Assembly (NCBI GenBank): GCA_002706605.1
Contig: PALT01000037.1
Span: forward strand, 53,903 to 117,902
Direction of reading: 5' to 3'
DNA from: Rhodovulum sp.
Lineage (GTDB): Bacteria; Pseudomonadota; Alphaproteobacteria; Rhodobacterales; Rhodobacteraceae
DNA length: 64,000 nucleotides
The translations under genes were made by a program, and so were the position numbers. Below, one piece after another: positions 25,326 to 34,030 of this stretch (positions within the stretch are counted from its first letter, which is position 1; each line of letters opens with the position of its first letter). Under the pieces are notes generated by a model, which had not been told where the DNA came from, ran no database searches, and saw nothing but the letters and a program-made list of their open reading frames with translations.

Positions 25326-26309
25326 ATGAGCACAGCAGTCAACTGGGGGATTCTGGGGGCGGCGAAATTCGCGCAGGAACACATGGGCCCCGCCATCCAC
25401 GCGGCCAAGGGCGCACGTTTGGCCGCGATTGCGACGCGCGATCCGTCCCGTGCAGAACCGTTTACCGCATTTTGTCCCGACCTGCGGGTGCATGACAGTT
25501 ACGACGCGTTGCTGGCCGATCCGGCGATTGATGCGGTTTACATTCCGCTGCCCAACACGATGCACGTGGAATGGGCGGCCAAGGCGCTGCGGGCGGGCAA
25601 ACATGTTCTGGTCGAAAAGCCGATTGCGATGCAGGCGGATGAGATCGACCCGCTGATCGCGCTGCGCGATGAGACGGGGTTGTTGGCTGCAGAGGCCTAT
25701 ATGATCGTTCATCACCCGCAATGGCAGCGCGTGCGCGATCTGTTGTCCGTTGGGGCCATCGGCCAGTTGATGCATGTGAACGGCCTGTTTTCCTATCACA
25801 ACGGGGATCAGCCCGCGAACATCCGCAACAGCGCGGCGATGGGCGGTGGAGGCTTGCCCGATATCGGGGTCTATACCATCGGGTCGGCGCGGTTTGCGAC
25901 GGGGCAGGAACCGGTGTCGATTGACGCGCGGATCGAATGGGAAAACGGCGTCGACGTGAAAACCGAGATCTGGGGCCAGTTCGAGGGGTTCAGCTATTTC
26001 GCGATGATTTCCATGCGGATGCAGCCCTATCAAGAGATGCTGTTTCACGGCAGCGCGGGCTATATCAAGGTCAAGACCCCGTTCAACGCCCGCGTCTTTG
26101 GCGAGGCACAGGTGGAATATTGCATCGGCAACGGGCCGGTGCAGATCGAACGCTGGCCGTCCGATGATCACTATGTCCATCAGGTTGAGGCCTTTTGTAC
26201 CTCGGTGCGCACGGGCGCCGCGTATCCGTGGACCTTGGAGGACGCAAAGGGCACGCAGGCCGTGATCGACCGCGTCTTTGCCGCCGCCGGACCCGCCCCC
26301 GCGGACTGA
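25326..26309 (+). CDS. Gfo/Idh/MocA family NAD(P)-dependent oxidoreductase
   Basis: A 327-residue two-domain dehydrogenase. The Rossmann start is NWGILGAAKFAQEHMGPAI, with AIATRDPSRAEPF as the second strand, AVYIPLPNTMH near residue 72, and the family EKP motif in VLVEKPIAMQ near residue 97. The C-terminal alpha/beta half begins around 125 (YMIVHHPQWQRVRDLL). Such enzymes act on sugars, inositols or related polyols; the substrate here is not evident and neighbours do not help. It stands alone between two terminators. Confidence 0.85.
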   Translation: MSTAVNWGILGAAKFAQEHMGPAIHAAKGARLAAIATRDPSRAEPFTAFCPDLRVHDSYDALLADPAIDAVYIPLPNTMHVEWAAKALRAGKHVLVEKPIAMQADEIDPLIALRDETGLLAAEAYMIVHHPQWQRVRDLLSVGAIGQLMHVNGLFSYHNGDQPANIRNSAAMGGGGLPDIGVYTIGSARFATGQEPVSIDARIEWENGVDVKTEIWGQFEGFSYFAMISMRMQPYQEMLFHGSAGYIKVKTPFNARVFGEAQVEYCIGNGPVQIERWPSDDHYVHQVEAFCTSVRTGAAYPWTLEDAKGTQAVIDRVFAAAGPAPAD

Positions 26310-26325
26310 GCCGCCCCCCAAACGG

Positions 26326-26356
26326 AAAAACGCCCACGCAAATGCGCGGGCGTTTT
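26326..26356. terminator. Bidirectional terminator between the oxidoreductase and pepF genes
   Basis: An inverted repeat with arms AAAAACGCCC and GGGCGTTTTA and T-runs readable on both strands. It serves two convergent genes. Confidence 0.88.
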
Positions 26357-26379
26357 ACACGATTTTGGGTGGGGGGCGA

Positions 26380-28203
26380 TCAGTCCTCCATCGCCTCAAG
26401 CTCATCAATAAAGCCCGAGATCATGCTGAGGCCCTTGTCCCAGAAGGTCGGGTCGGACGCATCAAGGCCAAAGGGGGCCAGCAGGTCTTTGTGGTGTTTC
26501 GACCCGCCAGCGCGCAGCATGTCGAAGTATTTCTCTTGGAAACCCTCGGGGGCCTCTTCGTAGGCGGCGTAGAGCGCGTTCACCAGACCATCGCCAAACG
26601 CATAGGCGTATACGTAGAAGGGTGAGTGGACGAAATGCGGGATATAGGCCCAGAAGGTTTCATACCCCTCCATAAAGTTGAAGACGGGGCCGAGGCTTTC
26701 GGCCTGCACCGACATCCAGAGGGCGTTGATGTCATCGGGCGTCAGTTCGCCGTCGCGGCGCGCTGCGTGCAGTTTGCATTCGAAATCATAAAACGCGATC
26801 TGGCGCACGACCGTGTTGATCATGTCTTCGACCTTGCCGGCCAAGAGGGTCTTGCGTTCTTCTTTGGTTTTGGCGTTGTCCAGCAGCTTGCGGAAGGTCA
26901 GCATCTCGCCAAACACGGATGCGGTTTCGGCCAGCGTCAGCGGAGTTGAGGACAGGAGTTCGCCCTGACCGGCGGCCAGAACCTGATGCACGCCGTGGCC
27001 CAGTTCGTGGGCAAGGGTCATCACATCGCGCGGTTTGCCGAGGTAGTTCAGCATGACATAGGGGTGCACCGGCGTGACGGTCGGGTGGGCGAATGCGCCA
27101 GGCGCCTTGCCCGGTTTGACGCCCGCGTCGATCCAGCCATCGGTGAAGAAGGGTTTCGCGATCTCGGCCATTTCAGGCGCGAAGTCCCCATAGGCATCAA
27201 GGACCAGCGCCTTGGCGTCGTCCCACGCGACGGTTTTCTGTTCCTCGGTCGGCAGGGGCGCGTTGCGATCCCAGACCTCTAGCGTTTCAAGGCCCAGCCA
27301 TTTCGCCTTGAGCGCATAATAGCGGTGCGAGAGTTTGGGATAGGCATTCACCACCGCGTTGCGCAGGGCCTCAACCACTTCGGGTTCGACGTGGTTGGAC
27401 AGGTGGCGACCGGTCTGGGGCGTGGGCATCTTGCGCCAGCGATCCTCGACCTCTTTTTCCTTGGCCAGCGTGTTGTGCACGCGCGAGAAGATTTTGATGT
27501 TCTCGCCAAAGACGCGGGCCAGTTCATGCGCGGCGGCCTCACGTTTGCTGCGGTCGCTGTCGGTCAGGAAGTTCAGCGTGCCTTCGATGTTGTATTCCTC
27601 GCCGTCGATCACGAAGGTCAGACCGGCGATGGTTTCGTCAAACAGCTTGTTCCACGCGGCGGACCCGACAACCGACTGATCGTGCAGGAATTTTTCTAGC
27701 TCATCGGACAGCTGATAGGGGCGCATGGTGCGCAGGCGGTCGAACACGGGTTTATAGCGCGCAAGATCGGCGTTGGCGTCGAATTTCGCGGCCAGCACAT
27801 CATCGGGGATGCGGTTGATTTCCAGCGAATAGAACACCAGCGGCGTGGTGAAGGTCGTGATCTTGTCCTGACAATCGGACAGGAATTTCGCACGACCCGC
27901 GTCCATAGTGTTCTGGTAATAGCGCAGCCCCGCAAAGGACATGATGCGCCCGCCGATCACGTCGATCTGTTCATAGCGCTCAACACAGGTCAGCATCTCA
28001 TCGGCGCTAAGATCGGCCAGCTTGCCCTCATAAGCGGCGGCAAAGGCGGCGCATTCGGTTTCCAGCCACCCCATATCGCGGGTCAGTTCCGGCGCGTCTT
28101 CGGCGGTGTACAGATCGCTGAGATCCCATTCCGGCAGGTCCCCGAACGGCGCAGCGCCGCCAGAGTTGGCATCAAAAACGGGACGAGGGGTGGCGATATG
28201 CAT
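26380..28203 (-). CDS. pepF: M3 family oligoendopeptidase F
   Basis: A cytoplasmic zinc metallopeptidase that trims short peptides. The zinc motif HELGH is at residues 399-403 (TLAHELGHGVHQVLA), and a downstream Glu in LAETASVFGEMLTF supplies the third ligand. The N-terminal part carries the PepF helical region (EYNIEGTLNFLTDSDRSKREAA near 205). The length of 607 is typical of the family. Transcribed alone or ahead of nothing on this strand; the start is 81 nt from the next minus-strand gene. Confidence 0.93.
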   Translation of the reverse strand: MHIATPRPVFDANSGGAAPFGDLPEWDLSDLYTAEDAPELTRDMGWLETECAAFAAAYEGKLADLSADEMLTCVERYEQIDVIGGRIMSFAGLRYYQNTMDAGRAKFLSDCQDKITTFTTPLVFYSLEINRIPDDVLAAKFDANADLARYKPVFDRLRTMRPYQLSDELEKFLHDQSVVGSAAWNKLFDETIAGLTFVIDGEEYNIEGTLNFLTDSDRSKREAAAHELARVFGENIKIFSRVHNTLAKEKEVEDRWRKMPTPQTGRHLSNHVEPEVVEALRNAVVNAYPKLSHRYYALKAKWLGLETLEVWDRNAPLPTEEQKTVAWDDAKALVLDAYGDFAPEMAEIAKPFFTDGWIDAGVKPGKAPGAFAHPTVTPVHPYVMLNYLGKPRDVMTLAHELGHGVHQVLAAGQGELLSSTPLTLAETASVFGEMLTFRKLLDNAKTKEERKTLLAGKVEDMINTVVRQIAFYDFECKLHAARRDGELTPDDINALWMSVQAESLGPVFNFMEGYETFWAYIPHFVHSPFYVYAYAFGDGLVNALYAAYEEAPEGFQEKYFDMLRAGGSKHHKDLLAPFGLDASDPTFWDKGLSMISGFIDELEAMED

Positions 28204-28284
28204 CGGGCATCCTTTGATTAAACGCGGTTGCCCAAGACATATGCAGCCATCCCCCCAAGGTTCAAGCCAAACCCCGCGACGGGA

Positions 28285-29232
28285 TCATAAATGCGACTTG
28301 AAATGTGCCAGAATGCAGGCGTGCACGCGGTCGCGGATCGCGGGGGCCTCCATCATCACCTCATGGCGGCCATTGGGCAGTTCGATCAGATCGCCATTGG
28401 GCCAGCGCGCCATGCGGTCGCGAATGGCGGTTTGTGACACGATTTTCTCATCCGTCCCCAGAAAGGTGATGCAGGGCAGATCGGGCGAGGGGCGCGCGGC
28501 CAGAGCCGCGCATTCATGCAGCGATTCCTGAACCCAGCGCAAACTGGCCCCGCCCAGATGCGTGCCGGGCAGTTTGACCGCCTGATCCTGCATGAAATTC
28601 AACATCTCGGGATCGGTGGTCAGGCGGTTGCCCTCAAACGGTACGGTGGCCGCGTAGGACCGGTTGCGCGTCGTCGTAGGCGCATAGCCATCCGCCAGAC
28701 CCAGCGGGCGCAACACGGCCGCAAGGCCAAGGGCGATCCGGCGCGACAGTGGGTTCAGGGCAATGTCCCACATCGGTGCACTAAAAGCACATGCGTTGAC
28801 CGGCAGGCCCTCCATCACCGCGCGCAGACCGATGGCGCCACCCATGGAATGGCCGATCACGAACCACGGTTTGGGCAGGCGCAGGTCTTTTGCGGCCTGC
28901 ACCACGGCGGCGACGTCGTTCTGAAAGTCGGGGAAATGCTTCACATGACCGATGGCCGGGTTTTTCAACAACCGGTCCGCCAGACCCTGACCGCGCCAAT
29001 CAATCGCAAGTGTGGCAAAGCCCGCATCGGCGAATTGACGCGCCGTGCGGCCATATTTTTCGATATATTCCGTCCGGCCCGGAAACATCAAAATGGTGCC
29101 TTTGGCCGCCGTTCCGATGGTGGCGGGCCAGACGCCAATGCGGATGCGCACCTTGTCAGATGTCGTCAGCCACCACGCGGCGGCCCCTGCGGGACCGTCG
29201 GCGGTGATGTTATCAATCGGTGCGCTGTCCAC
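28285..29232 (-). CDS. Alpha/beta hydrolase (lysophospholipase/monoacylglycerol-lipase type)
   Basis: A 315-residue serine hydrolase. The nucleophile elbow is GHSMGG with Ser129, preceded by an oxyanion region near FPGRTEYIEKYG and the DWRGQGLA strand near 78-85. The catalytic Asp is probably in FLGTDEKIVS, and the His in LPNGRHEVMMEA. This pattern matches PldB-type lysophospholipases. An SCP2 lipid-binding gene ends 12 nt upstream on the same strand, which favours a lipid substrate. Confidence 0.83.
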   Translation of the reverse strand: MDSAPIDNITADGPAGAAAWWLTTSDKVRIRIGVWPATIGTAAKGTILMFPGRTEYIEKYGRTARQFADAGFATLAIDWRGQGLADRLLKNPAIGHVKHFPDFQNDVAAVVQAAKDLRLPKPWFVIGHSMGGAIGLRAVMEGLPVNACAFSAPMWDIALNPLSRRIALGLAAVLRPLGLADGYAPTTTRNRSYAATVPFEGNRLTTDPEMLNFMQDQAVKLPGTHLGGASLRWVQESLHECAALAARPSPDLPCITFLGTDEKIVSQTAIRDRMARWPNGDLIELPNGRHEVMMEAPAIRDRVHACILAHFKSHL

Positions 29233-29244
29233 GGGTCGCGGTTC

Positions 29245-29532
29245 CTAGCCCAGAGCCGCGCCCAGTTTCATTGCCTGACCCATGTCGCCGTCCACCGACA
29301 GTTTGCCCGACATAAAGGCGGCGGTGGGGTTCAAATCGCCCTCAAGCATGGCTTGGAACACATCCGCGTCGGCGGTCAGGGTGACGTCGGCATCTTCGTC
29401 GCCCGCGCGCACGCCATCGGCGTCAACCATGATGGCGCCTTCGCCCTCGATCACGAATTTCGCCGATCCGTCAAAGCCGTCTTCGATCTTGGCGCTCAGG
29501 GCGGCCACTGCCGCGGTGATAACGTCGCTCAT
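29245..29532 (-). CDS. SCP2 sterol-binding domain protein
   Basis: A 95-residue single SCP2 domain. It has the typical order: a strand reading AKFVIEGEGAIMVDADGV, then DVTLTADADVFQAMLEGDLNPTAAFMSGKLSVDGDMGQAMKL. The family binds lipids or acyl groups. A strong GGAGGAG ribosome site precedes the ATG. It is the first gene of a pair with the lipase-like hydrolase. Confidence 0.88.
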   Translation of the reverse strand: MSDVITAAVAALSAKIEDGFDGSAKFVIEGEGAIMVDADGVRAGDEDADVTLTADADVFQAMLEGDLNPTAAFMSGKLSVDGDMGQAMKLGAALG

Positions 29533-29600
29533 GTTACTCCTCCGAATGTGAGTGGCGGGGGCTTGGTTTTTTCCCGCGAGGTATTACTGTTATTCCTGTT

Positions 29601-30164
29601 ATGGGTACTCTGCGCAGATATCTCAATGCTACCGTTGCGACAGGCTGGATTGTTCTGGCCCCGTTTGGCGCGGCACATGCGCAACAGAGCGAGCGCGCGG
29701 CGGATTTGTTGCGTCAATTGGCCAATCCCGACCTGCCGAACTGGCAAATTGTTGAACAGGAATTGTGGGTTGAGTGGTCCAAGACCGGCTCGCCCGCAAT
29801 GGACTTGTTGCTGCGCCGTGGGCGTGAGGCGTTGGAAGAGGGGGAGCTTGAGGCGGCTCTGGATCACCTGACCGCGCTGACCGATCATGCGCCCGATTTT
29901 GCCGAAGGATATTCGATCCGTGGCAGCGTCTATTATCAACTGGGCCTGCTTGGCCCCGCGCTCAATGATATCCGTATGGCCCTGACCCTGAACCCCGACC
30001 ATTTCGGCGCGATGATCGGCCTTGGGGCCATCATGGAAGAGGCAGGCGACATTGATCGCGCTTTTGCCGCCTATCAGGCCGCTATCGCTATACATCCCAA
30101 CGAACCCGACCTAAAAGACGCGCTAGAGCGGCTGGAACCACAGGTGTCTGGCATCACACTGTAG
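29601..30164 (+). CDS. TPR-repeat protein with signal peptide
   Basis: A 187-residue protein with a predicted signal peptide ending after AHA near residue 26, so likely periplasmic. Two to three tetratricopeptide repeats span about 75-180 (GREALEEGELEAALDHLTALTDHAPDFAEGY, then LGPALNDIRMALTLNPDHFGAM, then AGDIDRAFAAYQAAIAIHPNEPDL; read here as successive helix pairs). Partner unknown. No clear Shine-Dalgarno is visible. The helicase gene starts 14 nt downstream. Confidence 0.8.
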   Translation: MGTLRRYLNATVATGWIVLAPFGAAHAQQSERAADLLRQLANPDLPNWQIVEQELWVEWSKTGSPAMDLLLRRGREALEEGELEAALDHLTALTDHAPDFAEGYSIRGSVYYQLGLLGPALNDIRMALTLNPDHFGAMIGLGAIMEEAGDIDRAFAAYQAAIAIHPNEPDLKDALERLEPQVSGITL

Positions 30165-30178
30165 AAGGCGGGCCACCC

Positions 30179-32956
30179 ATGGGCCAAAGGGGACAGGTGA
30201 CGGCGGTCTTGGGGCCGACGAACACCGGCAAAACACATTACGCCATCGAACGGATGCTGGCCCATCGCACAGGGGTGATTGGCCTGCCGCTACGCCTGTT
30301 GGCGCGTGAGGTCTATGACCGCATCGTCGAAATGCGCGGCCCGTCTGTCGTGGCATTGGTCACGGGCGAAGAACGCATCGTCCCCGAGCGCACCCAATAT
30401 TGGGTCTGCACGGTTGAGGCGATGCCGACCGATATCGGGGCCGATTTTCTGGCCGTTGACGAAATTCAGCTTTGCGCCGACCCCGAGCGCGGCCATATTT
30501 TTACCGAGCGCCTTTTGAATGCGCGCGGGTTGAACGAGACGTTGTTTCTGGGCGCGGACACGATGCGGTCCACCATTGCCGCGCTGGTGCCGGGGGTGCA
30601 GTTCATGCGCCGCGAACGGTTTTCGCAACTTCTCTACACCGGATCGCGCAAGATCAGCCGCATGCCGCCGCGCTCAGCCATCGTGGGGTTTTCGGTTGAT
30701 AACGTCTATGCCATCGCCGAACTGATCCGCCGTCAAAAGGGCGGCTGCGCCGTGGTCATGGGCGCGCTCAGCCCGCGCACACGCAACGCGCAGGTGGACC
30801 TCTATCAGAATGGTGAGGTCGATTATCTGGTCGCGACGGATGCGATCGGGATGGGCCTGAACCTCGACATTCACCACGTTGCATTCGCGGGCGTGCGCAA
30901 ATTCGATGGCCGCCGGATGCGCGATCTGGCCCCCAATGAACTGGCCCAGATCGCCGGTCGGGCAGGGCGCCACACCCGCGACGGGACCTTTGGCGTGACG
31001 GGTGAGGTGTCGCCGTTGGACCCCGGCATGGCCGAGGCCATCGTCAATCACCGGTTTACCCCGCTGAAGAAACTGCAATGGCGCAACTCGGGTCTTGAGT
31101 TCGGGACCGTGGACCGCCTGATCCAGAGTTTGGAGCAAGGCACAAACGACGAATATCTGGTGCGCGCGCGCGATGCCGACGATCTATTGGCGCTGCGACA
31201 TTTGGCCGACACGCCGGAAATTCGCGCCCGTCTGGGACAGCCTGCGGATGTCAGATTGCTGTGGGATGTGTGCCGTGTGCCCGATTTCCGAGGTATCTCA
31301 TCGGCGGAACACACCAGCCTTTTGTCCAGAATCTTTGAATTTTTGCATCAAGATGGCGCGGTTCCCGCCGATTGGATGGCACGTCAACTAAAACGACTTG
31401 ACCGGACGGACGGCGACATTGACACATTGTCGAAACGTCTGGCCTATATTCGCACGTGGACATATGTCGCCCAGCGGAAAGGCTGGGTGCGTGACGAATC
31501 TCATTGGCGTGAGGCGACTCGCGCTGTAGAAGACCGCTTGTCAGATGCCCTGCACGGGGCACTGACCCAAAGATTTGTTGACCGGCGGACCAGTGTCCTG
31601 CTTCGCCGGTTGAAGCAGAAGGAGAGCCTTGTGGCCGATGTGAACGACAAGGGTGAAGTGACGGTCGAAGATCAATTCATTGGTCGGTTGGACGGATTCC
31701 GTTTTCGTCAGGACAGCAGCAAAACCCCCGATGAGGCCAAGACCCTGCGTCAGGCCAGTCTGGCGGCGTTGGCGCCTGAGTTTAACCTGCGGGCGGACCG
31801 GTTTTATAACGCACCGGATACCGAGATTGATTTCACCGATCAGGGCGGCCTGATGTGGGGCGAGCATGCCGTGGGCAAGCTGGTCGCGGGTCCTGAGCCG
31901 CTGAAACCCTCGGTCGAGGCCTTTGTCGACGAAGAGGCCGGTGAAGACGTTGCCGAAAAGGTGCGCCGCCGGTTGCAGCATTTCATCGACCGCAAGATCG
32001 CCACCTTGTTTGAGCCGCTCTTGGGCATGTCGCGCGATGAGGCGCTGACCGGTCTGGCACGCGGGTTTGCGTTCCGTTTGGTTGAGGGTCTGGGCATTGT
32101 GTCGCGCGATCAGGTCGCCGCCGAGGTTAAGGATCTGGATCAGGACGCCCGTGGCGCATTGCGCAAGCACGGTGTGCGCTTTGGTCAGTTCACCGTGTTC
32201 ATGCCGCTGTTGCTGAAGCCCGCGCCGACGCGTCTGCGTCTGGTTCTGTGGGCGCTGGCCGAAAAGCATGACGAATTCGCCGAAAGCCCGCCTCCGGGTC
32301 TGGTGACGATCCCCGTGGTTGAGGGTGTGCAGGACGGGTATTACTCCATGTCCGGTTATCGCGCTGCGGGCGCGCGTGCGATCCGTATCGATATGCTGGA
32401 ACGTCTGGCGGATTTGCTGCGCGGTCAGGACACGCGTGGCGGGTTCGAAGCGACGCCCGACATGTTGTCGATCACCGGCATGACGCTGGAACAGTTCGCC
32501 GATCTGATGGGTGGTCTGGGCTACAGTGCCGAGCGCGGTGAGCGCGCCAAGGTGAAACCCGCACCGCAAGGCGACACCGCGCCGGACGCCGCATCGAGCG
32601 ACGCCGACGCGGCCCCGGCTGACGCCGTGGCGGAGGAGACCCCTGCCGCTGAGGCAGAGGCGGCACCGGTCGCAGAACCCGAGGGCGAGCCCGAGATCGA
32701 GGTGTTCTACACGTTCAAATGGGCCCCGCGTCGTCCCGCCGGCAAAGGTCCGCGCAACAACGCCGGTGGCCGTAAGGGCGGTGGCGATCGTGCGCAGGGC
32801 AAACCGCGTGGCAAGGGTAAACCGGGTGGCAACCGTGGCGGCAACGACCGTCAGGGCGCCAAGACCTATTCGGCCCGTCCGCCGAAAAAGGAAAAACCGA
32901 TTGATCCCGACAACCCGTTTGCGGCCGCTTTGATGGGCCTGCGGGACAAGACCTAA
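30179..32956 (+). CDS. SUV3-like DEAD/DEAH-type RNA helicase
   Basis: A 925-residue superfamily 2 helicase related to mitochondrial SUV3. Walker A is GPTNTGKTH at residues 12-20; the DExx box is DEIQ at 94-97; the helicase C domain has YLVATDAIGMGLNLDI near 217 and QIAGRAGRH near 258. A long middle region follows. Residues about 795-850 are an acidic Ala/Glu/Pro linker, and the tail is Gly/Arg/Lys-rich, a likely RNA-binding extension. SUV3 works in RNA turnover; bacterial members are little studied. An S4 RNA-binding gene follows directly. Confidence 0.87.
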   Translation: MGQRGQVTAVLGPTNTGKTHYAIERMLAHRTGVIGLPLRLLAREVYDRIVEMRGPSVVALVTGEERIVPERTQYWVCTVEAMPTDIGADFLAVDEIQLCADPERGHIFTERLLNARGLNETLFLGADTMRSTIAALVPGVQFMRRERFSQLLYTGSRKISRMPPRSAIVGFSVDNVYAIAELIRRQKGGCAVVMGALSPRTRNAQVDLYQNGEVDYLVATDAIGMGLNLDIHHVAFAGVRKFDGRRMRDLAPNELAQIAGRAGRHTRDGTFGVTGEVSPLDPGMAEAIVNHRFTPLKKLQWRNSGLEFGTVDRLIQSLEQGTNDEYLVRARDADDLLALRHLADTPEIRARLGQPADVRLLWDVCRVPDFRGISSAEHTSLLSRIFEFLHQDGAVPADWMARQLKRLDRTDGDIDTLSKRLAYIRTWTYVAQRKGWVRDESHWREATRAVEDRLSDALHGALTQRFVDRRTSVLLRRLKQKESLVADVNDKGEVTVEDQFIGRLDGFRFRQDSSKTPDEAKTLRQASLAALAPEFNLRADRFYNAPDTEIDFTDQGGLMWGEHAVGKLVAGPEPLKPSVEAFVDEEAGEDVAEKVRRRLQHFIDRKIATLFEPLLGMSRDEALTGLARGFAFRLVEGLGIVSRDQVAAEVKDLDQDARGALRKHGVRFGQFTVFMPLLLKPAPTRLRLVLWALAEKHDEFAESPPPGLVTIPVVEGVQDGYYSMSGYRAAGARAIRIDMLERLADLLRGQDTRGGFEATPDMLSITGMTLEQFADLMGGLGYSAERGERAKVKPAPQGDTAPDAASSDADAAPADAVAEETPAAEAEAAPVAEPEGEPEIEVFYTFKWAPRRPAGKGPRNNAGGRKGGGDRAQGKPRGKGKPGGNRGGNDRQGAKTYSARPPKKEKPIDPDNPFAAALMGLRDKT

Positions 32957-33334
32957 TTGGACACGCCCCCCCGATCCACGATCCGCTTGGACAAGTGGCT
33001 GTGGCATGCGCGGTTTTTCAAGACCCGCACCCTGGCCGCCAAGATCGTCTCGGGGGGGCATGTCCGCGTCAATGCCTCTAAAACCGCGAAACCGGCCCAT
33101 AAGGTGGGCGAGGGCGATGTTCTGACATTCGCCCAAGGGTCACGGATTCGTGTGGTGCGCATTCTGGCCCCCGGAGAACGGCGCGGCCCCGCGCCCGAGG
33201 CGCAAATGCTGTATGCCGACATGTCGCCAGAGCAGGAAAAAATTCCATCTGCACCGCGATTTGACGGAAAAGGACGCCCAACAAAGAAAGATCGCCGCAG
33301 TCTCGACCTTAACCGCCATGGCCCGCTTGAATGA
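32957..33334 (+). CDS. S4-domain RNA-binding protein (Hsp15-like)
   Basis: A 125-residue protein whose N-terminal ~60 residues form an S4 domain (IRLDKWLWHARFFKTRTLAAKIVSGG, then VRVNASKTAKPAHKVGEGDVL), as in the ribosome-rescue protein Hsp15. The C terminus is basic. The start appears to be a TTG at 32957, immediately after the helicase stop; no ATG or GTG precedes the domain. The arrangement suggests translational coupling to the helicase and a shared role in RNA or ribosome handling. Confidence 0.82.
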   Translation: MDTPPRSTIRLDKWLWHARFFKTRTLAAKIVSGGHVRVNASKTAKPAHKVGEGDVLTFAQGSRIRVVRILAPGERRGPAPEAQMLYADMSPEQEKIPSAPRFDGKGRPTKKDRRSLDLNRHGPLE

Positions 33335-33385
33335 TCGCAAAAGCTGGTCTAGCTAGACGCTAGATGTTGAAATGAGGCCGTTCCT

Positions 33386-33724
33386 ATGACCTATGTGGTT
33401 GTCGACAACTGTGTTGCTTGCAAATACACCGATTGCGTAGAGGTGTGCCCGGTAGATTGCTTCTATGAGGGCGAGAACATGCTGGTCATCCACCCCGATG
33501 AATGCATCGATTGCGGCGTGTGTGAACCCGAATGCCCCGCCGATGCGATCCGTCCCGACACCGAGCCGGACATGGAAAAGTGGGTTGAGTTCAACCGCAA
33601 ATACTCGGAACTGTGGCCGGTCATCATCACCAAGAAAGACCCGCTGCCCGAAGCCGAAGAGCGCGACGGCGAGAGCGGCAAGGTCGACAAGTACTTTTCC
33701 GAGGCCCCCGGCGAAGGCGGCTAA
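33386..33724 (+). CDS. fdxA: 7Fe ferredoxin FdxA
   Basis: A 112-residue ferredoxin with [3Fe-4S] and [4Fe-4S] clusters. Cys9, Cys17 and Cys50 fit the 3Fe site; Cys21, Cys40, Cys43 and Cys46 fit the 4Fe site. The start [20 protein letters not shown] and the extended C terminus are typical of FdxA. A cytoplasmic electron carrier; the partner is unknown. A terminator follows 25 nt after the stop. Confidence 0.95.
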   Translation: MTYVVVDNCVACKYTDCVEVCPVDCFYEGENMLVIHPDECIDCGVCEPECPADAIRPDTEPDMEKWVEFNRKYSELWPVIITKKDPLPEAEERDGESGKVDKYFSEAPGEGG

Positions 33725-33749
33725 GACGATTCGCGATCAAGACAATGAC

Positions 33750-33777
33750 ACCGGGGTGCACGCCCCGGTTTCTTTTT
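33750..33777 (+). terminator. Rho-independent terminator of fdxA
   Basis: ACCGGGG/CCCCGGT stem, 6-nt loop, then TTTCTTTTT. A second hairpin without a clean T-tract lies at 33794-33821 (CAAACCCCTG/CAGGGGGGTTTG) and a small GCCGC/GCGGC hairpin at 33826-33840. Confidence 0.9.
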
Positions 33778-33841
33778 GTCCGGTGATATAGCCCAAACCC
33801 CTGTGTTTTCAGGGGGGTTTGTGGATGCCGCAACGCGGCAC

Positions 33842-33870
33842 TTTAAATTTGCCGATTTTTTTGCTATATT
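33842..33870 (+). promoter_or_regulatory. Sigma-70-type promoter in the fdxA-carD interval
   Basis: TTTAAA (33842-33847) and TATATT (33865-33870) are separated by 17 bp, near-consensus for a housekeeping promoter. The predicted start is near 33877. Inferred from sequence only. Confidence 0.55.
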
Positions 33871-33876
33871 ACTGTC

Positions 33877-33939
33877 ATGAACAACAAGCAGACCTGATTA
33901 TCCACACACAGCGCCTGAACGCCTGTCGTGTGGTTTTTT
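33877..33939 (+). ncRNA. Predicted compact small RNA (or leaderless six-codon ORF) upstream of carD
   Basis: The segment begins about 7 nt after a good promoter and ends in a strong terminator: CCACAC-ACAG/CTGT-GTGTGG stem (33902-33933) followed by six T. The transcript would be about 63 nt. Its first bases form an ATG and a six-codon frame (Met-Asn-Asn-Lys-Gln-Thr, stop at 33895-33897), so it could be a leaderless peptide message, but the size and built-in terminator suit a trans-acting RNA or a carD leader. Confidence 0.5.
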
Positions 33940-33949
33940 AGCGGACAAC

Positions 33950-33994
33950 ACACCAACCCGCCGGAAATCACCGTGTTTCCGGGGGTGTTTTTTT
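33950..33994 (+). terminator. Second terminator directly upstream of carD
   Basis: Stem CCGGAAA/TTTCCGG with outer pairs ACACC/GGTGT, followed by seven T residues, ending 36 nt before the carD ATG. Any transcript entering from upstream must read through it, so carD has either its own promoter within about 36 nt or a regulated read-through. It may also close a longer form of the predicted small RNA. Confidence 0.85.
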
Positions 33995-34030
33995 CGCTAA
34001 AAGTCCGGTGACTGTCGAGGAAGCCATTGC

